Below, one piece after another: positions 20,431 to 29,414 of a DNA stretch of 64,000 bases. The translations under genes and the position numbers were made by a program. The notes under the pieces were generated by a model. The model was not told the origin of the DNA, searched no databases, and saw only the letters and a program-made list of their open reading frames with translations. The number at the start of each line of letters is the position of its first letter. Positions within the stretch are counted from its first letter, which is position 1. The DNA is from Bradyrhizobium diazoefficiens USDA 110 (GTDB lineage: Bacteria; Pseudomonadota; Alphaproteobacteria; Rhizobiales; Xanthobacteraceae): assembly GCF_000011365.1 (NCBI RefSeq), contig NC_004463.1, forward strand, positions 5,256,001 to 5,320,000, given 5' to 3'.

Positions 20431-20473
20431 CCTGGATTTCGCTGCGCTCCATCCGGGGCTTTCAGAGGGCCGC

Positions 20474-21055
20474 TCAGGCCGACATCGCGCCCTTGCGCCC
20501 GAACGGATCGACCAGGCGGACGATCTCGCAGGCGGCGACGAGGCCGGCGAGCCAGACGGCGCCGGTCAGTCCAATCCGCGCCACGATGGCCGCGGTGAAG
20601 GCGCCCGCTCCGCCGAGGACCGGCGTCGCAGCGAGCAGCACGAGCTCATAGGCCGCGTAGGCGAGGACGAATGCGATCGCCAGCATCAGGGGCGTGCGGC
20701 CATGCGCCAGCGCACGGAGCGCGGCGGACGAGGCCGCGGTCGCGACGAGTGCAGCAGCGCCAATGACAAAGCCCCAGGCGATCGTGCTCCCGGCAACGGG
20801 ATAGTGCAGCACGCCGAAGCCGATGCTCTGGTTCACGAGCCACGCGCCGCTGACGACGAGCAGTGCCGGCCGCAGCGGCAACATCGCGGCCGCGACGACC
20901 GCGAAGGCCGCAAAGGGCGTTGCGCAGGCGAGCGCAAGACTTGCGAGCGCGCATGACACCGCCAGCAGCGCAAAGCAGAACATCGGTGCAAGGCGCGGCG
21001 CGACCGGATGGAGCCGGAAACGGTCGGCGTGAGGCGGCAGGATGCTGAGAGCCAT
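20474..21055 (-). CDS. Small integral membrane protein in the cobalamin-riboswitch unit
   Basis: A 193-aa hydrophobic protein with about five or six predicted membrane helices (e.g. FCFALLAVSCALASLALACA, FVIGAAALVATAASSAALRA, IAFVLAYAAYELVLLAATPV) and short charged ends. AAGGAG lies 7 bases before the ATG. It starts 74 bases after the TonB-dependent receptor stop on the same strand and is therefore probably under the same cobalamin riboswitch, suggesting a role in B12 (or precursor/cobalt) uptake. I do not recognise the family: it lacks ABC permease (BtuC-like) length and the CbtB/CbtA His motif. Confidence 0.8.
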   Translation of the reverse strand: MALSILPPHADRFRLHPVAPRLAPMFCFALLAVSCALASLALACATPFAAFAVVAAAMLPLRPALLVVSGAWLVNQSIGFGVLHYPVAGSTIAWGFVIGAAALVATAASSAALRALAHGRTPLMLAIAFVLAYAAYELVLLAATPVLGGAGAFTAAIVARIGLTGAVWLAGLVAACEIVRLVDPFGRKGAMSA

Positions 21056-21129
21056 GAGTAATCTCCTTCTTTTCGAATTCTAGTCCATTCGGGAGCCTAT
21101 GACAGCCCCCGTCGCGATCAGAGCCTTGA

Positions 21130-23361
21130 TCAGAATTTGGCGCCGGCCTTGAGCAGATAGGTGCGGCCCGGCAGCGGATAGGCACTGAAGCGGCCGTCCG
21201 TGAAGGTGCTTGCGATCGCATAGTCGTAGTAGAGCGCGTTCAGCACGTTGTTGACGCTCAAAGACCAGAAGTAGCGCTCGTACTGACCGCTGAGCTTGAG
21301 ATCGATCGTGCCATTGGCTGGGATCGGCCGCTGTGTTCCCGCCTGGTCATTGTCCATGCGCCGCTCGCTCCAGAAGCGCGCGGTGGCGTCGAGCACCACA
21401 TAGTTCTGCCAGATGTTCCAAGTGACGCCTGCACTCGCGGTGTAGCGCGACACCAGCGGCACGTCGTTGCCGGCCCAGACGCCCTCGCGAAACACGGCCC
21501 TTGTATAGGCCATGCCGGAGCGCAGGAGCAGAGAGTCGTTGACGCGATAGGACAGACTGGTCTCCGAGCCGTAACGGCGGGTCGGATCGAGGTTGGTGTT
21601 GTAGAACAGGATCGGACTGAAGTGGATCTCGTTGGCGAGGTCCATCAGATAGAGGCTGCTCTGCAATTGCAGCCCGCCTCCCTTGATGCGCAGCCCGCCC
21701 TCGACATCCTGCGAGGTCTGGGTCTTGAGCCGGAAGGTCTGCGGCAGCGGATTGAAGAAGGGGTCGAATGAAGGGCCCGACGACACACGCTCATCGACAT
21801 CCGGCGTGCGGAATGCGCGCGCAGCGCGGCCGAACAGCGAGACGATGTCATTGAGGCGATGCTCGCCCCCGAGGTGCAGCGCGTATTGGGTCTCGTCGCT
21901 CCTGAGCGGGAGCGCGCCGATGTCGGTGTTGAACGGAGCGGCGACGTCAAAATGATCGCGCGCCGAGAGACTGACGCTCTGCACCCGCACGCCATAGGAG
22001 ACGTCCGTCGTCGGCGCCACACCCAATGTGTGCTGAAAATAGCCCGCAACCGTCTGCTGCCTGAGATCGTAATTGTGCCAGGGCGCAAGCCCCTGGCCGG
22101 CGCCGCGGTTCTGCTGAAAGCTCGCATCGTAATAATCGAGGCCGGTCAGCAGTTGCGACGGCATCCCCAGCAGCAAGCCCTTCACGCTGAGCCGCGGCGT
22201 GATCGACCATGTCGTCAGATCGGCATCGACATAGGTGGACGTGAACAACGCGGGAACCGGCGCTGGGCCGGAGAAGAACGCGCTCTGCTGCTTCTTGTCG
22301 CGCACACCGCCGTCCACGATGAGATCGATGCCGTTGGCCAGGGTCTTCGTGAAGCCGGCCGTCGCGCTGAAGCCCTGCTGGTTGGCGTAGTTGAAGGGTG
22401 TGCTGGTGCCCCGTCGGTTGGTCGCGAGCTCGTCGACGCCGATGGACGGATCGACGGTGCGGCCGCCCGGCAATCGCAGCTCCTGATTGTCGCCGGTAAC
22501 GGTGACGAAAGCAGTCAGGTCTGATGTCGTGTAGTTCAGGTTGCCGACGCCATTCTCCTGGACAAGGCGATTGTTGTCGCGGTAGCCGTCTGTCTTGACG
22601 GCATTGCCGTAGAACGAGGTCGACCACGGACCGGAATTGAGCGACGTCGAGACATTGCCAAGCCTGGTGTCGAACGAGCCGAAGCCGGCCTCGATGCGCG
22701 CGGCAACGGGCGGCCCGCCGACGCCGTTCCTGGTGATGATGTTGATCACGCCGCCGACCGCATTGTCCCCATAGAGCACCGCGCCGGCATTGCCGCGCGT
22801 GATCTCGATACGCTCAATGGAATTGAGCGGGACAGTGGAGAGGTCCACCTGCGCGATGTCGATGTCGTTCAGCCGCCGCCCGTTGATCAGCACCAGCGAA
22901 TTGGCAGTGGCAAACGCGCCGAAGCCGCGCAGGTCGACGCTGGTCTTCGCGCCGATCTGGCCGCCATAGAGCGTCGTGATCTGGGCACCCGGGACTTGCG
23001 TCGCGATGATCTCGGCAAGCGTCTGCGAGGGCGCATGTGCGATATCCGCGGCCGTGATGACGGTCGCGGCGGCCCCGACGATGCCTCCGTTGCCGGCGAC
23101 CGCCTCGCCGCCGGAGCCGGACGAGCCGGCGCCATTGCCTGCCGGCGCTCCGCTCGGGGCTCGCAGCCTCGCCGTGTCGCCATCGCCGATCGCCCTGGCG
23201 CGTGTGCGGTTCTGATCGTCGGGCCTGGTCACTTCGACCGGCGGCAGCTGCTCGGCGGCGGCTTGCTGCGCGAAAGCTGTGGGGAGATCGATCGCATGGA
23301 GGAAAACGGCAGCAACGATGCCGGCGCGAAGGCGCCTGGCGGCAGAGACAATACGGGACAC
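21130..23361 (-). CDS. TonB-dependent outer-membrane receptor, BtuB-like (cobalamin)
   Basis: A 743-aa outer-membrane receptor. A signal peptide ends near TAFAQQ; a Gly/Ser/Ala-rich linker with GSSGSGGEAVAGNGG follows; then the plug domain (VITAADIAHAPSQTLAEIIA, VDLRGFGAFATANSLVLING, IERIEITRGNAGAVLYGDNA, GGVINIIT) and a 22-stranded barrel ending in an aromatic residue (KAGAKF). The start is a GTG with GAGG 8 bases upstream. A cobalamin riboswitch lies in its leader, so the substrate is probably vitamin B12 or a related corrinoid. No TonB/ExbBD or BtuFCD genes are nearby. Confidence 0.9.
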   Translation of the reverse strand: MSRIVSAARRLRAGIVAAVFLHAIDLPTAFAQQAAAEQLPPVEVTRPDDQNRTRARAIGDGDTARLRAPSGAPAGNGAGSSGSGGEAVAGNGGIVGAAATVITAADIAHAPSQTLAEIIATQVPGAQITTLYGGQIGAKTSVDLRGFGAFATANSLVLINGRRLNDIDIAQVDLSTVPLNSIERIEITRGNAGAVLYGDNAVGGVINIITRNGVGGPPVAARIEAGFGSFDTRLGNVSTSLNSGPWSTSFYGNAVKTDGYRDNNRLVQENGVGNLNYTTSDLTAFVTVTGDNQELRLPGGRTVDPSIGVDELATNRRGTSTPFNYANQQGFSATAGFTKTLANGIDLIVDGGVRDKKQQSAFFSGPAPVPALFTSTYVDADLTTWSITPRLSVKGLLLGMPSQLLTGLDYYDASFQQNRGAGQGLAPWHNYDLRQQTVAGYFQHTLGVAPTTDVSYGVRVQSVSLSARDHFDVAAPFNTDIGALPLRSDETQYALHLGGEHRLNDIVSLFGRAARAFRTPDVDERVSSGPSFDPFFNPLPQTFRLKTQTSQDVEGGLRIKGGGLQLQSSLYLMDLANEIHFSPILFYNTNLDPTRRYGSETSLSYRVNDSLLLRSGMAYTRAVFREGVWAGNDVPLVSRYTASAGVTWNIWQNYVVLDATARFWSERRMDNDQAGTQRPIPANGTIDLKLSGQYERYFWSLSVNNVLNALYYDYAIASTFTDGRFSAYPLPGRTYLLKAGAKF

Positions 23362-23485
23362 AGTTGTAACCTCGGCATGACGTCAGTGGCACGTCACAGC
23401 GAACGAGGCTTTACGGCGGAGCAATCGATTGCTCCGGTGAAGCTAATGCCTGTACTCCCCGACCGACATCTTCGCGTGTGACCAC

Positions 23486-23676
23486 GGCTGACGGCAGGTC
23501 TCCTGGCTCGCGGGTCGTTACCTTACGTCGCCTTCCCAGGACCGAGATTCCCAGTGGCATATGACGAAAGATTCACCGCTTACAGTTGCGGGGGCAGCCG
23601 TGGCGTTGGGACAATCCCGGCATTGGGACAATCTCGCACCACGTTCCCTTTTGATCTCCGTGCGGAGAACCGTCAC
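23486..23676 (-). ncRNA. Cobalamin riboswitch
   Basis: Read on the minus strand, the leader of the TonB receptor gene carries the conserved cobalamin-riboswitch blocks in order: GGTTCTCC...GGAGATCAAAAGGGAA, GGTGCGAGA, CGGCTGCCCCCGCAACTGTA with AGCGG, GCCACTGGGA, CTGGGAAGGCG and the B12-box end GCGAGCCAGGAGACCTGCC. The element ends about 125 bases before the GTG start, leaving room for an expression platform; the palindrome GGAGCAATCGATTGCTCC lies in that gap and may be part of it. Binding of adenosylcobalamin would lower receptor expression. Confidence 0.95.
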
Positions 23677-23754
23677 CGATCAATCTACGAGGCGGCCGTA
23701 CGGAGAGTCAATCGACCGGTTGAACGATGAGCTGCAAACGCGAGGCAAACACAA

Positions 23755-23976
23755 TCAGTCAGGCTTCCGCACCGCGCGCGTCGTGACCACCGCCCGCTCA
23801 CCGGCATCGACAAGCTGGCCGATGCCGGTTCGGCCCGCGAGCGCGCAGCGGACGATGTTCTCGGCGACCGACCTGCGGAACCCATGATCCTCGCCCCTGG
23901 GCCGATTGCGGCAAATCCGATCCAGCGCCAGCTTCATGTTGATCCGTGTACGGGTGTCGAAATGCGCGCTGATCAT
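23755..23976 (-). CDS. Small hypothetical protein (73 aa)
   Basis: A 73-aa basic protein starting MISAHFDTRTRINMKLALDR, with a conserved-looking core (RGEDHGFRRSVAENIVRCAL, GIGQLVDAGERAVV). The frame is open further upstream, but the ATG at 23976 follows GAGG by about 9 bases. I recall small soluble proteins of this pattern (charged helix, Cys, Gly-turn) in Bradyrhizobium, function unknown. It lies just upstream of the riboswitch on the same strand. Confidence 0.6.
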   Translation of the reverse strand: MISAHFDTRTRINMKLALDRICRNRPRGEDHGFRRSVAENIVRCALAGRTGIGQLVDAGERAVVTTRAVRKPD

Positions 23977-24063
23977 TCGCCCGGCCTCGATACGTGATGT
24001 TGGGGCGGAAACGTCCGACGATCGCCCGGGTTCCGAAACGGGATCGCGCAATAGAGCGGCCGG

Positions 24064-24321
24064 CTACGCCCGCCCTCTCTGGCGCTGTGCCTGAGCCCAG
24101 GCCACCGTGACGTCGCGCGGCGGGATGTCGATGCGCCGGATCGGCGTCAATCCGCCCGAGGCGGAGATGATCGCGGTCTCCTCGCGGCGACAGCGCGGAC
24201 ACACGAAGCGGACCTCGCTCGGGGACGTCGACCAGCTCGAGCGTTTGACGTTGGCCGCCATCGGCCACGCGTCGCACTGCGAGCACGACACCAGAAACCG
24301 GCCGGGATCGAGCATACCCAT
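24064..24321 (-). CDS. Small zinc-ribbon-like protein (85 aa)
   Basis: An 85-aa protein with two Cys pairs about 30 residues apart, CSQC and CPRC, the layout of a zinc ribbon. It begins MGMLDPGRFLVSCSQCDAWP and continues VRFVCPRCRREETAIISASG. GGAG lies 9 bases before the ATG at 24321. Nothing indicates a specific role; it could bind nucleic acid or protein. Confidence 0.65.
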   Translation of the reverse strand: MGMLDPGRFLVSCSQCDAWPMAANVKRSSWSTSPSEVRFVCPRCRREETAIISASGGLTPIRRIDIPPRDVTVAWAQAQRQRGRA

Positions 24322-24415
24322 TCCATGCGACTCCGCGTCCTGCCTGCTCCTACCAATGATTATGTCAGGTGAATCGTTCCGGTGCCCCGACACCGTCAAC
24401 CCCTCAATGCCCAAG

Positions 24416-24434
24416 GGGCCGGCGATCCCGGCCC
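24416..24434 (-). terminator. Stem-loop downstream of the lipoprotein gene
   Basis: Perfect 7-bp stem GGGCCGG / CCGGCCC with a 5-base loop, 26 bases past the stop of the small lipoprotein gene. No clear U-tract follows, so it is only a candidate terminator. Confidence 0.45.
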
Positions 24435-24460
24435 TCAAGCTTCTGCAAACCGCTGGCCGC

Positions 24461-24673
24461 TCAGTGCGCGCCCTTGAGCGTGCAGGACGTGGTGCAGGTG
24501 ACCGTGTTGCCATGGTCGCACGCCTTGCAGGCGGCCACGCATTGGTTCATGTCGCGGGGGTTGTAGGAGCTGTAGTTCCGCACCGGGCAGGCTGCGGTCG
24601 AGCCGGTGATGTCCTGCTCCTGATTGCAGGCCGCCGCCATGAGCGCGAGAATGAGGACCGCAAGCAGACGCAT
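24461..24673 (-). CDS. Small Cys-rich lipoprotein (70 aa)
   Basis: A 70-aa predicted lipoprotein: short signal peptide MRLLAVLILALMAAAC ending in a lipobox-like LMAAAC (about Cys16). The mature part is Cys-rich (CPVRNYSSYNPRDMNQCVAA, CKACDHGNTVTCTTSC), which in the periplasm would suggest disulfides. The family is unknown to me. Hypothetical secreted proteins with NQCVAACKAC-like spacing occur in Bradyrhizobium by recollection. Confidence 0.65.
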   Translation of the reverse strand: MRLLAVLILALMAAACNQEQDITGSTAACPVRNYSSYNPRDMNQCVAACKACDHGNTVTCTTSCTLKGAH

Positions 24674-24777
24674 GGGATTGTACACGCTGCATTGCAGCGA
24701 GTCCCGGCATTCCCACTGCGAGCCATCGCGAATCGCGACGCTCGCTCCCATCAAAGTCAAAGGATGCGTGCCAAATG

Positions 24778-24978
24778 TTAAGAACGGATTGCAGCCGCCT
24801 TCAGGCCGCAGCGCTGGTCGCGACTCGCAGCCCGCGTCTCGCGCGCAAGCTGATAATAGTGCTCGGCGAGCTTGAGATAGAATTCGCGCTTGGTGCTGTC
24901 GGTGGCGAGCTTGGCGATCAGCTCGCATTCGGCCGTGAGCGTCTCGAACCGTTCCAGCCTGTCCTCAAGTTCTGTCAT
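24778..24978 (-). CDS. Small helical hypothetical protein (66 aa)
   Basis: A 66-aa, largely helical, charged protein (MTELEDRLERFETLTAECEL, then IAKLATDSTKREFYLKLAEH, YYQLARETRAAS). A GGGGA stretch precedes the ATG at 24978. It lies 103 bases downstream of the cyclase gene on the same strand. It resembles the small 60-70-aa helical hypotheticals common in Bradyrhizobium; function unknown. Confidence 0.65.
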   Translation of the reverse strand: MTELEDRLERFETLTAECELIAKLATDSTKREFYLKLAEHYYQLARETRAASRDQRCGLKAAAIRS

Positions 24979-25081
24979 CGGCGTGTCCCCATCAAACGCC
25001 TCAAGGACGATCAACCTAAGCCTGGGAAATAGGTCACGGCGAACATCGTTATCGAGTAGAAACAATTTTTCCCGCGGCGGC

Positions 25082-26818
25082 TTACTTCTGCTCCAGCCGC
25101 CAGGCACCGTCCCACCTCTCGTCCGGCGGATTGACCTCGAACTGCGCGATGCGGGCGAGCAGCGCGCGCGAGGGACCGTCGCCGGGGACGGCTTCGAGCG
25201 CCGCGTTGAAGGCGGCGCGGGCCTCGTCGAAGCGGCGGGCGCGATAGGCGGCAAGACCTTCGGCATAGTGCGTGCGCAAGCCGTCCTGCGCGGCGGTGAG
25301 CACGCCGGCCCTCGCCATCACCTCGAAGATCGCCTGCGGCGCGCTCTGGCCGGCGACCGCGAGACGATCGATCTCGCGCAATTCGAGGCGCTCACCGACC
25401 GCATCCGCCGTCGCCTGCGAGATCAGGATGCGGGTGCCGTAGACCTTGTTGACGGCCTCGAGCCGCGAAGCGAGGTTCACGGCATCGCCCATCACGGTGA
25501 AGCTCATCATCAGCTCGGAGCCGATGCTGCCGGTGAGGACCTCGCCGGTGGCGATGCCGATGCGCAGGTCGCAGGGCACGGGCATGGCGCGGATGCCGAG
25601 CAGATCGGGCAATTGCTTCTGCAGCGCGGGCACCTGGTCGGTCATGTCGATGGCGGCACAGCCGGCAAGGAGTGCCGGCTCATCCTCCTCGATGAAGGGC
25701 GGGCCCCAATAGGCCATGATGGCATCGCCGATATATTTGTCGATGACGCCGCGATTGCTCCTGATCGGGGCCGACATCACCGTAAAATAGTGGTTCATCA
25801 CCTTGACGAGGCCGCGCGGGGTCATGCCCTCACTCATCGAGGTGAAGCCGCTCATGTCGCAGAACATGATGGTCATCACCCGGCGCTGGCCGTCGATGGC
25901 GACCTCGGGCCGTTCGATCAGGCCCTGCACCACCTTGGGATCGATGTAGCGGCCAAACGTCTCGCGGATGCGCTCGTTGTGGCGCAACTGCTCGATCATG
26001 CGGTTGAAGGCGGCCGCGAGCTCGCCGATCTCGTCCTGGGTCGAGACGGCGATGGTCTTGTCGAACCGCCCGGCCTCGACCTCGCGGGTGCCGGCCAGCA
26101 ACAACCGCACCGGCCGCGTGATGCCGCCGGACACCAGCAGAGCGAAGGCAAATCCGACGATCGCGGCGAGCAGGGTCACGATGCCCGACACGATGATGGC
26201 CTGGCGCTGGTGGCTCATCACCTGCGATGTCGAAGCGAAGACCTGTGTCAGCATGTCGGCGCGGATCGCATCGAACTTCCGATTGAACTGGTCGCGGATG
26301 GCGTCGATATGTTCCAGCGTGCCGCGGGCTTCTGCCATCTGCTTGGCGTCGACCTGCTTGAGCAGCTTTGCGTGGTCCTCGTTCAGGTCGCGGCGCAGCT
26401 CGGTGACGGCAGTCTCGATGCGGATCTCGATCCGCGCCAGCGCGGCATTGTCGGACGGCGTCCTCGGGTCGTCGATGATCGCGTTGATGAGCTTGCGTGC
26501 GCCCTCGGCCTCCTCCTCGATCTTGCGGTCCGCTTCCTCGAACTCGCGCAGGCGCGCCGCATAGGCCTCCTCGTCCGAGGACGCCTGCATCTTCATCATG
26601 ACCATGCGCCGCAGCGCCACCGACCGCTCCAGCGAGCGGATATTGGCGCGCGCCAGATCGCCATAGGCCGGGATGTAGCGGTTGGTCAGCTCGTCCAGGA
26701 GGACGCCGACCTGGCTCGACATCACCATCGACAGGATCGAGGTGACCAGCATCAGGACGATCAATCCGAGGGCGATGCCGACGATCTTGCGTCGGATCGA
26801 CTGGTTGAAAATCGGCAT
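25082..26818 (-). CDS. Membrane-bound class III adenylate/guanylate cyclase with HAMP domain
   Basis: A 578-aa sensor cyclase: membrane helix 1 (~12-34), a ~170-residue periplasmic helical domain, membrane helix 2 (~208-230), HAMP (ITRPVRLLLAGTREVEAGRF onward), then a class III catalytic domain. The metal-binding Asp residues are in MFCDMSGFTSMSEG (~Asp321) and KYIGDAIMAYWG (~Asp365); the transition-state Asn/Arg are in MGDAVNLASRLEAVN. The C-terminus adds a short helical, TPR-like segment. The ATG at 26818 (MPIFNQSIRRK) is chosen because the frame upstream has no sensible N-terminus. It diverges from the transglycosylase gene. cAMP is the likelier product, but substrate specificity was not determined. 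Confidence 0.92.
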   Translation of the reverse strand: MPIFNQSIRRKIVGIALGLIVLMLVTSILSMVMSSQVGVLLDELTNRYIPAYGDLARANIRSLERSVALRRMVMMKMQASSDEEAYAARLREFEEADRKIEEEAEGARKLINAIIDDPRTPSDNAALARIEIRIETAVTELRRDLNEDHAKLLKQVDAKQMAEARGTLEHIDAIRDQFNRKFDAIRADMLTQVFASTSQVMSHQRQAIIVSGIVTLLAAIVGFAFALLVSGGITRPVRLLLAGTREVEAGRFDKTIAVSTQDEIGELAAAFNRMIEQLRHNERIRETFGRYIDPKVVQGLIERPEVAIDGQRRVMTIMFCDMSGFTSMSEGMTPRGLVKVMNHYFTVMSAPIRSNRGVIDKYIGDAIMAYWGPPFIEEDEPALLAGCAAIDMTDQVPALQKQLPDLLGIRAMPVPCDLRIGIATGEVLTGSIGSELMMSFTVMGDAVNLASRLEAVNKVYGTRILISQATADAVGERLELREIDRLAVAGQSAPQAIFEVMARAGVLTAAQDGLRTHYAEGLAAYRARRFDEARAAFNAALEAVPGDGPSRALLARIAQFEVNPPDERWDGAWRLEQK

Positions 26819-27143
26819 AGGTGCGGGGCAAAGGCTGAAAGGACGGGTCAGGGAACTCAATACACCGGATTTCAGCCCGGGAATACGCGCAATCTGGCCC
26901 TTCACGGCGCCCTGGACCGTGCGCAACCGTCGCCGGAGCCTTATTCGTTAACAAAGGTTAAAGGGCCTATTCTATTCCCCGTTGCAAGAGTTCCCGCCTT
27001 CCATCCGTATTTTGCCGCATTGTTGCGACAGCGTGACAAATGCGAAACGATGCCGTGGCATCGTTTTCGGCGTCACTTTGATTCTCGAGCCGCATGTCGT
27101 CGCGGACTTTGGTTTGTACTGGTTTCGCAGGGGGGACCACGGA
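26819..27143. other. 325-bp divergent intergenic region with a palindrome
   Basis: The divergent promoter region of the cyclase and transglycosylase genes. At 27045-27066 there is a perfect 10-bp inverted repeat, AAACGATGCC GT GGCATCGTTT, extendable by CG/CG with one bulge, about 80 bases before the transglycosylase start. It could be an operator or a repeat unit. No gene was seen. Confidence 0.5.
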
Positions 27144-29330
27144 ATGAACCAGTGCCTACGCTCGCTCGCGTGTGTCGTTGCCGTGGCCGCCTTGGCTCTC
27201 CTTCCGACGGAGCTGGCGGCGAAAAGCAGTCACAAACCGTCCGCGTCGAAGAAGACGCATGAGGCGAAAGCCGGCAAGCAGCGCCACGCCGCGGCGAAAT
27301 CGCGCCATGGCAAGCACGCCGAGGCGAAGCGCAAGCCGAAGAAGCAGGACGACGAGCCGTCAGACAAGCCGGCAGCGCCGCCGCTGACCGGCGACCTCGC
27401 CGCGCTGAAGGACGCGATCGATCTCGCGCGCAAGGGCAAGACCGATGACGCGAGCGCGGCGCGCGACCGCATCGCTGATCCCGCCGGGCAGAAGCTCGCC
27501 GACTGGTTCATGCTGCGCCATTCCGAGAGTACCGCGAATTTCAAGCGCTATGCCGCCTTCCTCGCCGCCAATCCTGACTGGCCGAGCAGCGCGCTTTTGC
27601 GCCGGCGCGCCGAGGCGCGGCTGTGGCAGGAGAAGACCGACGCGGCCACCGTGCACAAATTCACCATGGACCGCCCGAGCAGCGCCAAGGGCAAGTTCGC
27701 GCTCGCCCGCGTGCTGCTCACTGAAGGCGACAGCGACAGGGCCGCGCGGCTCGTCCGCGAGGCCTGGCGCACGGACGAATTGTCGGAGCGCAGCGAGGAA
27801 GATTCCTACGAGGCGTTCCGCGATCTCCTCACCGCGGACGACCACCGCGCCCGCATGGACAAGCGGCTCGGCGCCAAGGACTATGCCGGCGCAAGGCGCG
27901 CGGCAAAACGGCTCGGCGAGGATGCGCTCGCGATCGTCAAGGCCTGCGCCGCCGTCACCGGCAAGGCCAACAAGGCCAAGGACTATCTCGATGACGTTTC
28001 GACCGAGGCGCGCCGCGATCTCGGCTATGTGCTGTGCCGCGCGCAATGGCATCTCCAGAAGGACCGCATCGACGATGCGGCCGAGGTGATTTTGGCCGCC
28101 GCACCCGACGCCATGGCGGCGCAGGACACCGACGCCTGGTGGCGCGAGCGCCGTTTGCTCGCGCGAAAACTGCTCGACCAGGGCAAGTTCAAGACCGCTT
28201 ACGACGTGGTGCGAGCGGCGGCCGTGCCGGCGATGGAGGTCTACCGCGTCGACTACCACTTCATGTGCGGCTGGATCGCGCTGCGCTATCTCGACGATCC
28301 CAGGACGGCGATGATGCACTTCGCCGCGATCGACGAAGGCTCGGCCAATCCACTCGCGCTGTCGCGCGCCCATTACTGGCGCGGCCGTGCCGCGGAAGCG
28401 ATGGGGGCGCCGGCCGATGCGCGCCAGAGCTATCAAGCGGCGGCGCGCTACCCGACCGCCTATTACGGTCAGCTCGCCCGCGCCAAGCTCGGCCTCGACC
28501 GCATCGAGCTGCGCCCGCCCTCGCCCGTGCTCGCCGCAGCCGACCCGCAAGCCCTGGACGAGCGCGTGCGCGCGGCCGACATGCTCTATGGCATCGGCGA
28601 GCGCGACACGGTGTTCTACTACGCCGAGGATCTTGCCAAGGAGAGCACCGACGTCGCCGCGCTCGAAGGCCTCGGCGAGCTGGCCGGACAGCGCAACGAT
28701 GCCCGCGTGATGCTGGAGGTGGGCAAGTCGGCGCTGGCGCGCGGGCTCGCGCTCGACCATTACGCCTTCCCGACCATCGGCATCCCCGAGCACAAGCAGG
28801 TCGCACCCGCGATCGAGACCAGCGTGATCTATTCGGTGGCGCGCACCGAAAGCTCGTTCGACCAGCGCGACAGGTCGGCTGCCAACGCGGTCGGGCTGAT
28901 GCAGGTGACGCCGGAAGCGGGCCGCGACACCGCAAAGCGCTTCGGCCTGACCTATGACTGGGACAGGATGGTCTCCGATCCCGTCTACAACACGCAGATG
29001 GGGGCGGCCGAGCTCAGCGCGCTGCTGTCGGAATATCGCGGCAACCAGATCATGACGTTCGCCGGCTACAATGCCGGCCGCGGCCGCGTGCGCGAATGGG
29101 TGCAGGCGCGCGGCGACCCCAGGGATCCCAAGGTCGATCCGGTCGACTGGGTCGAGCGCATCCCGCTGTCGGAGACGCGCAATTACGTCCAGCGTGTGAT
29201 CGAGAACGTGCTGGTCTACCGCGCGCGGTTCGAGAGCAGCGGCATGGTCGCCGCGAAATCCGAGCAGCGCGTCACGACACAGGAAGTGAGCGCGGCACCA
29301 ACGGTATCGGCCGCAGCCCCCTCGCCCTAG
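27144..29330 (+). CDS. Soluble lytic murein transglycosylase (Slt family)
   Basis: A 728-aa exported enzyme: signal peptide MNQCLRSLACVVAVAALALL...LAA, then a Lys/His-rich low-complexity linker (~25-85), a long superhelical alpha domain typical of Slt70, and a C-terminal SLT catalytic domain. The catalytic Glu is in YSVARTESSFDQRDRSAANA and is followed by GLMQVTPEAG, AELSALLSEYRGN, FAGYNAGRGRVREW and the C-terminal ETRNYVQRV. It cleaves the MurNAc-GlcNAc bond of peptidoglycan to 1,6-anhydro products that feed NagZ. The frame is open upstream, but the ATG at 27144 gives the signal peptide. Confidence 0.93.
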   Translation: MNQCLRSLACVVAVAALALLPTELAAKSSHKPSASKKTHEAKAGKQRHAAAKSRHGKHAEAKRKPKKQDDEPSDKPAAPPLTGDLAALKDAIDLARKGKTDDASAARDRIADPAGQKLADWFMLRHSESTANFKRYAAFLAANPDWPSSALLRRRAEARLWQEKTDAATVHKFTMDRPSSAKGKFALARVLLTEGDSDRAARLVREAWRTDELSERSEEDSYEAFRDLLTADDHRARMDKRLGAKDYAGARRAAKRLGEDALAIVKACAAVTGKANKAKDYLDDVSTEARRDLGYVLCRAQWHLQKDRIDDAAEVILAAAPDAMAAQDTDAWWRERRLLARKLLDQGKFKTAYDVVRAAAVPAMEVYRVDYHFMCGWIALRYLDDPRTAMMHFAAIDEGSANPLALSRAHYWRGRAAEAMGAPADARQSYQAAARYPTAYYGQLARAKLGLDRIELRPPSPVLAAADPQALDERVRAADMLYGIGERDTVFYYAEDLAKESTDVAALEGLGELAGQRNDARVMLEVGKSALARGLALDHYAFPTIGIPEHKQVAPAIETSVIYSVARTESSFDQRDRSAANAVGLMQVTPEAGRDTAKRFGLTYDWDRMVSDPVYNTQMGAAELSALLSEYRGNQIMTFAGYNAGRGRVREWVQARGDPRDPKVDPVDWVERIPLSETRNYVQRVIENVLVYRARFESSGMVAAKSEQRVTTQEVSAAPTVSAAAPSP

Positions 29331-29414
29331 CCTCGCGACCGCCGGGGCTGGACGCGGCGCGGGGCTTGACGCGGTGACTGCGGCCGACGACTCTGCGCGG
29401 CCTGCGTCGTTCAG

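Larger units (their letters stand above)
19228..20473. other. 1.25-kb intergenic region without a supported gene
   Basis: No reading frame here has convincing coding character: frames on both strands are short, mutually overlapping and rich in Arg, Ser and Cys. The stretch holds the ilvD upstream region (19228 to about 19440), a REP-like palindrome at 19622-19699, and a large structured repeat-like element at about 19815-20430, each listed separately. Confidence 0.7.

Noticed and set aside
24890..27262. A 790-codon plus-strand frame across the cyclase gene
   Set aside because: Shadow of the minus-strand cyclase, whose catalytic motifs are unambiguous.
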